Position numbers and translations under genes: made by a program. From the NCBI GenBank assembly GCA_002319795.1, contig DCFU01000003.1, positions 1 to 8,684 on the forward strand: a stretch of DNA of 8,684 bases. The letters are read 5' to 3'. The stretch is from Megamonas sp. UBA1796 (GTDB lineage Bacteria; Bacillota; Negativicutes; Selenomonadales; Selenomonadaceae). Below, one piece after another: positions 1-4,783 of this stretch. How positions within the stretch are numbered: position 1 is the stretch's first letter; the number at the start of each line of letters is the position of its first letter. Below the pieces are notes generated by a model. It was not told the DNA's origin and searched no databases. It was given only the letters and a program-made list of their open reading frames with translations.

Positions 1-310
1 GTCCTCTAAACCGAGAAGGCCGCACTTTCATCCTGTCTTTCATATTTTCTTTCATCTTCCCATCTTGATCTTGCATCATTGTGTTCATCCTGTTCTGCAT
101 ACCTGCGTCCTGCATCATAGCATTACAATTTTCTTTCGCGTTTCCGGCATTCATCCTGTTCCTGCTTCCATCTTGCATCATAGAGCCTTGCATTTCAATG
201 GATGGTATTTCTTCAGCAGCCTTTGCTACCGATCCATCAAAGAAATTAAATCCAACTACTGTAAAAGCTAAGAGCCCGCCGACCGCCCATGCTGTCAAAT
301 TCTTGTTCAT
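1..310 (-). CDS. Met-rich small secreted protein, 3' end outside window
   Basis: The frame is open from ATG at 310 to the left edge, giving 103 residues with no stop, so the C-terminus is missing. A GGAGAGGG ribosome binding site sits just upstream (about 317-323). Residues 1-31 form a Sec signal peptide: a Lys near the N-terminus, a hydrophobic core, and an AKA cleavage site before AEE. The mature part has no aromatic core and is very rich in Met (13 in residues 40-94), with a degenerate repeat: MMQD at 44-47, 65-68 and 78-81, and NRMN at 51-54 and 73-76. One Cys is present (residue 62). I do not recognise a named family. By analogy with Met-rich periplasmic metal-binding proteins such as SilE/PcoE, and from its place next to a multicopper oxidase and a Met/His-loop sensor kinase, I infer extracytoplasmic Cu(I) or Ag(I) binding. 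Upstream regulator half-sites suggest control by the neighbouring two-component system. The forward-strand open frames over it are shadows. Confidence 0.75.
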   Translation of the reverse strand, partial: MNKNLTAWAVGGLLAFTVVGFNFFDGSVAKAAEEIPSIEMQGSMMQDGSRNRMNAGNAKENCNAMMQDAGMQNRMNTMMQDQDGKMKENMKDRMKVRPSRFRG

Positions 311-358
311 ATTATCCCTCTCCTTTAAATGTTTATATTTATGAAATGCATATTTCTT

Positions 359-374
359 TACATCAGATGATGTA
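359..374. repeat. Inverted repeat in leader of the Met-rich gene
   Basis: The arms TACATCA and TGATGTA form a perfect 7-bp inverted repeat around a 2-bp centre. It lies about 50 bp upstream of the start codon at 310 and downstream of the candidate -10, so it would be in the 5' untranslated leader. The 2-bp centre is too tight for an RNA hairpin. A protein operator is the more natural reading, but the binder is unknown. Confidence 0.35.
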
Positions 375-398
375 TTTTCTCTCCCTTCTATAGTTCTA

Positions 399-404
399 AT
401 CATA
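399..404 (-). promoter_or_regulatory. Candidate -10 element of the Met-rich gene
   Basis: TATGAT read on the minus strand, 9 bp downstream of the last of four 11-bp-phased regulator half-sites. PhoB/PhoP-type regulators typically bind repeats ending about 10 bp before the -10, replacing a good -35, and the geometry here matches. The start site would leave a leader of about 80 nt. The call rests on spacing, not on a full sigma-factor consensus. Confidence 0.4.
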
Positions 405-413
405 CAGTCCATT

Positions 414-452
414 TGTAAAAACCTTATGAACAGATTGTGAAGAACTTATGAT
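414..452 (-). promoter_or_regulatory. Four 11-bp-phased half-sites, likely response-regulator box
   Basis: Reading the minus strand, ATCATA (447-452), TTCACA (436-441), TTCATA (425-430) and TTTACA (414-419) each start exactly 11 bp after the one before. Tandem 6-bp half-sites with 5-bp spacers are the signature of OmpR/PhoB/PhoP-type regulators, which bind as head-to-tail dimers. The same TTCATA hexamer in 11-bp steps recurs upstream of the oxidase unit (4217-4255). The natural binder is the regulator encoded at 1609-2295. The surrounding gap 311-485 also holds an A/T-run (453-475) just after the kinase stop, but no convincing terminator stem. Confidence 0.55.
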
Positions 453-485
453 TTTTTATAAAAAAACGGTTTCCTAAAATTACGA

Positions 486-1607
486 TCAACATTGAGTTGG
501 CAGGTACACCATGAACTCACTGCCCTGTCCTGGTATACTTTTCACCTTAACTATGCCGTCATGAATTTCTACCAGTTGCTTTACAATTGCCAAGCCAAGG
601 CCAGACCCACCTTTTTTTCGATCACGAGATTTCTCACTCCTGTAAAAATGTTCAAAAATATATGGGATATCTTCTTCTGCTATCCCAGGTCCATTATCAA
701 TAACATGTACAACCAACCAGTTTTTCCCTTTTTCTGCGGCCAGGCCCGAAGCTACGAGGACTTTGCTTTGAGCCGGAGAATATCGAATCGCATTGATCAA
801 TAAATTGTTAAATATTTGCCCCATGCGATCATGGTCCACACACACCTCTGGCAGCTTTAAATCAAGCCTGCAGGAAATATGAATATTTTTCTCGTCCGCA
901 AATGGTTTTACCATCAAAACAGCACGATTCAACAACTGGTTGATATCGGCCGGACATTTTTCAAGCGTCAGCTGCCGCACTTCAGCCAGTGATAGTTCCC
1001 GCAAGTCTTTGATCAAACGATTCAATCGGACAGCTTCTTCAAATAAAGATTGCAGCTGTTCCTTACCCGGTTCAATGACGTCATCGAGCATACCTTCCAA
1101 ATTCCCTTGGATAATCGCGAGTGGGGTCTTTAGTTCATGTGCGACATTTGCTAACAATTGTTTGCGCAATTTTGTATTTCTGGCCAATGTATCGGACATA
1201 CGATTGAATACAGCAGCTAACTGACCTACTTCATCCCTTGTTTCTATTGGAACCTGATGTCCAAACTTGCCCTGTTCAATTTTCTCTGCGGCTTCGCTCA
1301 GATCGCGCAAGGGTACCGTTATACTGCGCGCTAAAATGTAACTGGCACCCAGCCCAATAACCAATATGCCAAGACCTACCCATACTAAGGAGGTATGCAC
1401 AGAAGCCAAAAAATTATTTTCATGTGGTCCCATCATCATACCCTTCGAATGCATCGGACTCATTTCTATATGCTGCATCGTGAGATATTGTTGAAATAGA
1501 TTTGTCATTTGTACATTTGCCATATAGATTAAAACAAAAACGGTTAATGCTATCATTAGGAACATCAATCCTGTAATCCGGTAGGCAATGCTATTAAATT
1601 TTCCCAT
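486..1607 (-). CDS. Sensor histidine kinase with short Met/His-rich sensing loop, probably copper-responsive
   Basis: A 373-residue membrane kinase. Membrane helix 1 spans about 10-30 and helix 2 about 72-93. The roughly 40-residue loop between them contains M34, M44, H46, M49, M52, H53, M57-M59 and H62. A HAMP domain (about 94-146) is followed by the HisKA H-box HELKTPL with phosphoacceptor H157. The ATPase domain has an N-box around 267-272, the G1 motif DNGPG (304-308) and the G2 motif GSGLGL (334-339), so all catalytic boxes are intact. I chose ATG 1607 because CGGAGGG (1613-1619) sits 5 nt upstream. A longer frame from 1640 overlaps the regulator gene and has no such site. Only one base separates its start from the regulator's stop, so the two are co-translated. 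The role, phosphorylating the adjacent regulator, is known for the family. Copper or silver as signal is inferred from the loop and from the oxidase gene nearby. CusS-like in function, but with a far smaller sensor domain. Confidence 0.9.
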   Translation of the reverse strand: MGKFNSIAYRITGLMFLMIALTVFVLIYMANVQMTNLFQQYLTMQHIEMSPMHSKGMMMGPHENNFLASVHTSLVWVGLGILVIGLGASYILARSITVPLRDLSEAAEKIEQGKFGHQVPIETRDEVGQLAAVFNRMSDTLARNTKLRKQLLANVAHELKTPLAIIQGNLEGMLDDVIEPGKEQLQSLFEEAVRLNRLIKDLRELSLAEVRQLTLEKCPADINQLLNRAVLMVKPFADEKNIHISCRLDLKLPEVCVDHDRMGQIFNNLLINAIRYSPAQSKVLVASGLAAEKGKNWLVVHVIDNGPGIAEEDIPYIFEHFYRSEKSRDRKKGGSGLGLAIVKQLVEIHDGIVKVKSIPGQGSEFMVYLPTQC

Positions 1608-1608
1608 A

Positions 1609-2295
1609 TCATCCCTCCGCAAATTTATAGCCAACACCATAAACAGTCAATATATATTTGGGTTCTTTGGCATTATCTTCGATTTTGCGCCGCAAGTTTT
1701 TTATATGTACATCGATTGTACGATCATATCCTTCAAAACTGTCACCCTGCGTTTGTTCTACAATCTGAAACCTGGTAAATACTCTTCCCGCATTTGCAGC
1801 AAACAGTTCGAGAATCTTGAACTCGGTTGCTGTTAAGTCTATTACTTCATTATTTTTTGATACCTGGTGCCTGATAAAATCTATATAAAGATTTCCAATC
1901 TGTAAGGAAGGCTTCTGTACAATCTCTCTGTGCATGCGCCGTAAAATGACTTTCGCCCGTACGACTACTTCTTTAGGGCTGAACGGCTTTGTTACATAAT
2001 CATCTGCACCGATTTCCAGCCCGATGAGCCGATCACTTTCTTCGTCCCTGGCCGTAAGCATTATGATAGGTATATCATTCTCCCGACGAATTTTTCTGCA
2101 CACATCCCAGCCATCTATTTCCGGCAGCATAATGTCCAGGATCATAATGCTTGGTTGCTTTTCCCGGACCAGTTGTATTGCTTTTAATCCATCATAAGCA
2201 GTATATGTAATAAACCCTTCTTTGTCGAAGTATATCTTTAATAATTGCACAAGCTTTTCATCATCATCCACTAATAACACAGAATATTTAGCCAT
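1609..2295 (-). CDS. OmpR/PhoB-family response regulator, partner of the adjacent kinase
   Basis: 228 residues with a complete receiver domain: acidic pocket D10-D12, phosphoacceptor D54 in the context ILDIMLPE, T81, and K103 in VTKPF. The C-terminal winged helix (about 130-226) includes YDRTIDVHIKNLRRK as recognition region and the usual ILTVYGVGYKF ending. The length is normal for the family. The AAGGAG ribosome site lies about 8 nt before ATG 2295. The stop TGA (1609-1611) lies within the region that also carries the kinase's ribosome site, giving tight coupling. It lies downstream of the multicopper oxidase gene but is separated from it by a terminator, so it may have its own weak promoter or rely on read-through. 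Its likely DNA targets are the 11-bp-phased TTCATA half-sites at 414-452 and 4217-4255, which flank the locus. Identity as a regulator is certain; the copper regulon is inference (CusR/CopR-like). Confidence 0.92.
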   Translation of the reverse strand: MAKYSVLLVDDDEKLVQLLKIYFDKEGFITYTAYDGLKAIQLVREKQPSIMILDIMLPEIDGWDVCRKIRRENDIPIIMLTARDEESDRLIGLEIGADDYVTKPFSPKEVVVRAKVILRRMHREIVQKPSLQIGNLYIDFIRHQVSKNNEVIDLTATEFKILELFAANAGRVFTRFQIVEQTQGDSFEGYDRTIDVHIKNLRRKIEDNAKEPKYILTVYGVGYKFAEG

Positions 2296-2320
2296 ATTCC
2301 AGTTCTCCTTTTAATTTTCT

Positions 2321-2341
2321 GCTGTTTTTAATAAAAACAGC
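2321..2341. repeat. A/T-rich hairpin overlapping the oxidase terminator
   Basis: GCTGTTTTT and AAAAACAGC form a perfect 9-bp stem with a 3-nt loop. On the minus strand its 5' half is the T-tract of the terminator at 2330-2372, and it shares two stem bases with it. In RNA the two structures cannot fully coexist. It sits 25 bp before the regulator's start codon. It could be an alternative fold affecting read-through into the regulator gene, or a terminator in the other direction. Confidence 0.45.
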
Positions 2342-2372
2342 AAGCTGGAAAAGTATGCACTACCCAGCTTGC
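2330..2372 (-). terminator. Rho-independent terminator of the multicopper oxidase unit
   Basis: On the minus strand GCAAGCTGG (2364-2372) pairs with CCAGCTTGC (2340-2348), 9 perfect base pairs around a 15-nt loop, followed at once by TGTTTTTATT. It begins 25 bp after the oxidase stop codon, the expected place. It would separate the oxidase transcript from the regulator-kinase pair downstream. Confidence 0.75.
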
Positions 2373-2396
2373 CGAAATATAAGATTGGTATTTCCC

Positions 2397-3860
2397 TTAT
2401 TTGGCTCCTTCTGCTTCAACCATTGTCATCATCCCACCATCTTCATGATCTAAAATATGACAATGCAGCATCCACATCCCAGGCTCTTCCATTTTGAATG
2501 CGATATCTACATATTGCCCTGCCGGAACATTGATTGTGTCTTTCCAGGTTTCTCGTTCCGGAGCTTTTCCATTCAGAGACACAACCTGAAAATAGGTTCC
2601 ATGCAAATGCATTGGGTGATCCATTGGATGCATTCCCTGCGTATCTTTATTCCAAAAACGCACCTTTACGACTTGTCCGACCTTTACTTTCAATGGTTCC
2701 GTATCGGGAAAAGCTTTCCCATTAATAGTCCACTGCATAGCGGGCATGGATGTCATTTTCATTTGATTGGTAGAGCCATTCATATCATTTGTCATCATGC
2801 CATCATCGTGGTTCATTGACATATGATTCATACCTGCCATATCGTGCATTGCGTTCATCTTTTCTCCCTGAACTGCCGTCCTGTTCATCATAGTGGAGCC
2901 AAGTTCTAAAACATAGTCCGGGGTTTTCTCTGCGATTCCAGGGAAGCTTTTGCTTACCGGAGGAACAAATGGCGAGGCTACCGGCGAAACTGCTTCCCCC
3001 TTATATTCTATAGGGATATTGATGCCAAGTTCCGGCCTGTCACTCGTCAAATGATATATTTGTCCATCTTTTCCATTCGCGGCGACTTCAACATCCAAGC
3101 GCTCCCCAGGTGCCAAGGTAATTTTATCCGTTGTATACGGCTCTACCAACGGGTGTCCATCTGTATGTGTTACCCTGAAAGGATGTCCCGCTAACTGTAA
3201 AGTATGATAAGCTGCCGTTGAAGCATTAATGAATCTTAACTTATGCAATTCACCTGGTCTAAAGACCAATGGCTCAATCGCGTCACCCGTTTTTCCATTT
3301 ACCGTTTCAATATTTCCATACCGTTCCATATCTCCACGAGCTGTTCCCATCAAGCGGTTGCCATGTTCATCCAAGTACCAGTCATCAAGCACCAAAATAT
3401 GATCGCCACTATATTTGTCATCTGCATCTGTTTTTACAATAAACGGAGCATACAGCCCCATATCGACCTGCGTCAATACCGGTCTATAATGTGAATGATA
3501 CCAATACGTTCCAGCTTCTTTCGCGGTAAATTCGTAGTGAAAAGAAGCCCCTAGTTCTATGATGCGGCCAGGCCCGTCCTGATCATTCGGTACAACCAAA
3601 CCATGCCAATGAATATTTGTCGTTACCGGCAAATGATTTACACCTTCAATAGTAACATTTTCGCCCTCATGAACCACAATCGGCGTACCCGGAACCGTAC
3701 CGTTATAGGTCCATACAGTGGTTGATAATCCTGGTTTTAATTCCCAAACGCTTTCTTTGATATCCAATTTAATATCAGCTGCCTGCGCTGTTGCACTGAA
3801 TGTGAACAGTACTGCAGCTGCTGTGGCTGCTAAACAACTACGCCATTTTTGCCCATACAT
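2397..3860 (-). CDS. Exported multicopper oxidase (laccase/CueO/CopA-like)
   Basis: 487 residues with a Sec signal peptide (about 1-27, ending AQA before AD; no twin-arginine). All four copper-ligand segments are present: HWHG (84-87), HSH (122-124), HPMHLHG (415-421) and HCHILDHEDGGMM (466-478). They supply the type 1 copper ligands H415, C467, H472 and M477, plus eight His for the type 2/3 trinuclear centre. The enzyme should therefore be active, coupling substrate oxidation to reduction of O2 to water. Between cupredoxin domains 2 and 3 lies a Met/His-rich insertion: 13 Met and 3 His in residues 335-376. CueO- and CopA-type enzymes carry such segments to bind Cu(I). Likely job: oxidation of Cu(I) outside the membrane; other laccase-like substrates are possible. 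ATG 3860 follows GGGGAGG at 10 nt. A gene for a 47-residue membrane protein ends 41 bp upstream and probably shares the transcript. Control by the downstream two-component system is inferred from half-sites at 4217-4255. Confidence 0.93.
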   Translation of the reverse strand: MYGQKWRSCLAATAAAVLFTFSATAQAADIKLDIKESVWELKPGLSTTVWTYNGTVPGTPIVVHEGENVTIEGVNHLPVTTNIHWHGLVVPNDQDGPGRIIELGASFHYEFTAKEAGTYWYHSHYRPVLTQVDMGLYAPFIVKTDADDKYSGDHILVLDDWYLDEHGNRLMGTARGDMERYGNIETVNGKTGDAIEPLVFRPGELHKLRFINASTAAYHTLQLAGHPFRVTHTDGHPLVEPYTTDKITLAPGERLDVEVAANGKDGQIYHLTSDRPELGINIPIEYKGEAVSPVASPFVPPVSKSFPGIAEKTPDYVLELGSTMMNRTAVQGEKMNAMHDMAGMNHMSMNHDDGMMTNDMNGSTNQMKMTSMPAMQWTINGKAFPDTEPLKVKVGQVVKVRFWNKDTQGMHPMDHPMHLHGTYFQVVSLNGKAPERETWKDTINVPAGQYVDIAFKMEEPGMWMLHCHILDHEDGGMMTMVEAEGAK

Positions 3861-3901
3861 TGTACATACGCCTCCCCAATATGGTATTTTTGCATTTCAG
3901 C

Positions 3902-4045
3902 TTAGGAATCCTTATCTATTTTATTCGCAATTTTTGCCAAAGATTTTGCTATGCTTGTCAACAGATAAAAGAAATAAATGATCCCTGCAACATATAATCC
4001 CATCACAAGTATTCCAAATCCGCCCATCATACCATTATACATCAT
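3902..4045 (-). CDS. 47-residue single-pass membrane protein with Met-rich head
   Basis: ATG 4043-4045 to TAA 3902-3904, preceded by AAGGGAG (4054-4060) with 8 nt spacing. The protein starts MMYNGMMGG, then has one hydrophobic helix (about 10-30, with GLYVAGIIYFFYLL at its core) and a Lys-rich tail (KSLAKIANKIDKDS). By charge the tail is expected inside and the Met-rich head outside. No other good frame exists here, and the gene ends 41 bp before the oxidase start with no terminator between, so the two are likely one transcript. I know no named family. Four Met in the first seven residues, next to a copper oxidase, suggest a metal-binding or oxidase/sensor accessory role, which is inference. 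A second in-frame ATG directly follows the first, so the start could be one codon shorter. Confidence 0.65.
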   Translation of the reverse strand: MMYNGMMGGFGILVMGLYVAGIIYFFYLLTSIAKSLAKIANKIDKDS

Positions 4046-4107
4046 CACAAACACTCCCTTCTGATATTGATACGTCCAAACTAACCCTTATTTATGTATA
4101 TTCGCTA

Positions 4108-4135
4108 TTGACAAATAAACCCCTGCATATAATAT
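4108..4135 (+). promoter_or_regulatory. Sigma-70-like promoter candidate, antisense to the oxidase leader
   Basis: TTGACA (4108-4113) and TAATAT (4130-4135) with a 16-bp spacer; a TATAAT overlaps at 4128 but would leave only 14 bp. It points right, away from the small membrane protein and oxidase genes and into 4140-4690, where no plus-strand gene is evident. It lies inside the expected 5' leader of the minus-strand unit, so any transcript would be antisense to the oxidase promoter region. A/T-rich DNA yields chance matches, hence modest confidence. Confidence 0.35.
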
Positions 4136-4187
4136 GTTTGCTTAATTAAGTGTTTTTTTCTCTACAATCCAATTTTTGCAATGCTGT

Positions 4188-4193
4188 ATTATC
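4188..4193 (-). promoter_or_regulatory. Candidate -10 element of the small protein/oxidase unit
   Basis: GATAAT on the minus strand, 5 of 6 to TATAAT, with only a weak T-rich -35 (TTTTTA) 17 bp upstream and the TTCATA half-sites further up. A poor -35 below an activator box fits an activated promoter. Other A/T-rich hexamers nearby, such as TATAGA at 4197-4202, are alternatives. A leader of about 140 nt would follow, containing a perfect CTTAATTAAG palindrome (4141-4150). Confidence 0.3.
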
Positions 4194-4216
4194 TTTTCTA
4201 TATTTTATAATAAAAA

Positions 4217-4293
4217 TATGAAAAAGATATATTTAAAATATGAAGTTCCTATGAACTTCCAACAAATAATAAATATGAACGGTTGCATATGAA
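4217..4293 (-). promoter_or_regulatory. TTCATA half-site cluster upstream of the oxidase unit
   Basis: Five exact TTCATA hexamers on the minus strand, at 4288-4293, 4274-4279, 4250-4255, 4239-4244 and 4217-4222. The last three are in phase, starting 11 and then 22 bp apart, with a poor match (AATATA) in the empty middle slot. The two upstream copies are out of phase (14 and 24 bp). The same hexamer in 11-bp steps precedes the Met-rich gene (414-452). The pattern is what an OmpR/PhoB-type regulator binds, and the gene at 1609-2295 is the obvious candidate. Overlapping the core, GAAGTTC and GAACTTC (4242-4259) also form a 7-bp inverted repeat with a 4-bp centre. Confidence 0.5.
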
Positions 4294-4296
4294 TAA

Positions 4297-4331
4297 CGGC
4301 CTTGCCCCGTATAAGATACGAAGCAAGGCCG
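4297..4331. terminator. Strong two-part hairpin, possible old terminator of the desulfoferrodoxin gene
   Basis: CGGCCTTGC (4297-4305) pairs with GCAAGGCCG (4323-4331). Inside, CGTAT (4308-4312) pairs with ATACG (4316-4320), with a 2x2 internal loop and a 3-nt loop: 14 base pairs in all. On the minus strand it is followed by TTATTC, a poor T-tract, so it is terminator-like rather than a clear terminator. It lies between the desulfoferrodoxin remnant and the oxidase promoter, where it would insulate the latter. Confidence 0.45.
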
Positions 4332-4573
4332 CATAATCCGGCGTATTTCTACGACAGGCGTTTATTTTCTTGTCTACTGATTGGGAAGTACTCTATAATT
4401 TCCCAAAGCTTTTATTCCACTGCAATACCGATGACAACAGCATCACGTGCCTTAATTTCCTTGAGTCAGTGAGAGCATTATGGGAGTTATCCTGGCCGGG
4501 GGGGGCATTGTATTTTCAATCACAAACGGGGACAGTGAAATGCCATTAGCGTTGGTTGGTAAGGATTTTTGAT

Positions 4574-4690
4574 CTACCGCAGACGGATTGGGACTGCTTG
4601 TTTACCTTTACTGAGCGTTCCGCCACCCTTTTTAATCAAAGCAACGATATTTCCACATTTCTCACTGCGATAAAAAGCAACAATAGACAT
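4574..4690 (-). pseudogene. Desulfoferrodoxin/superoxide reductase remnant (N-terminal part)
   Basis: From ATG 4690, with AAAAGGAG nearby, a 38-residue frame opens as MSIVAFYRSEKCGNIVALIKKGGGTL and then diverges to a TAG at 4574-4576. The opening matches the N-terminal desulforedoxin-like domain of desulfoferrodoxins, which is usually followed by CCGQPM and a 90-residue superoxide reductase domain. Here the first ligand Cys is Ser (residue 9), only C12 is kept, and the CC pair is absent. The Fe(SCys)4 centre cannot form, and no reductase domain with its His/Cys ligands could be traced. The DNA from 4573 to about 4340 has broken minus-strand frames (for example a stretch ending ARDAVVIGIAVE), a run of eight G at 4498-4505, and nothing I recognise. 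A frameshift or replacement near 4610 followed by decay explains it best. Loss of an oxygen-defence gene is plausible only if paralogues exist elsewhere. Confidence 0.6.
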
Positions 4691-4700
4691 TTGTAAGACT

Positions 4701-4722
4701 CCTTTTAAATTTATTTAAAAGG
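4701..4722. repeat. Inverted repeat covering the desulfoferrodoxin ribosome site
   Basis: CCTTTTAAA and TTTAAAAGG form a perfect 9-bp inverted repeat with a 4-nt loop. On the minus strand its downstream arm includes the AAAAGG of the remnant's ribosome binding site. It is A/T-rich, so the RNA stem would be weak. It may be a relic of translational control or an operator. Confidence 0.35.
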
Positions 4723-4783
4723 AATATACATAGTAACCTTTAGGCTACAATTCAAATCATCTTCTATATAGTTAAGCCTTTTC

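Noticed and set aside
65..344. Two forward-strand open frames over the Met-rich gene
   Set aside because: They are antisense shadows of a gene with a clear signal peptide, repeats and ribosome site on the minus strand.
453..475. A/T run after the kinase stop as a rho-independent terminator
   Set aside because: There is a T-tract on the minus strand but no GC-containing stem in front of it.
1608..1640. Longer kinase start at 1640
   Set aside because: It would overlap the regulator gene by 32 bp without a ribosome site, whereas ATG 1607 has CGGAGGG at proper spacing and begins right before the first membrane helix.
4242..4259. GAAGTTC-CTAT-GAACTTC resembles an arm of the yeast FRT recombination site
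   Set aside because: Only about 11 bases match, the paired 13-bp arms and 8-bp core of FRT are absent, and the repeat is explained by overlapping TTCATA half-sites.
4480..4572. Forward 30-residue frame MGVILAGGGIVFSITNG... across the G8 run
   Set aside because: No proper ribosome site, very short, and it depends on the length of a homopolymer. Opposite-strand fragments look equally coding-like, so neither can be called.
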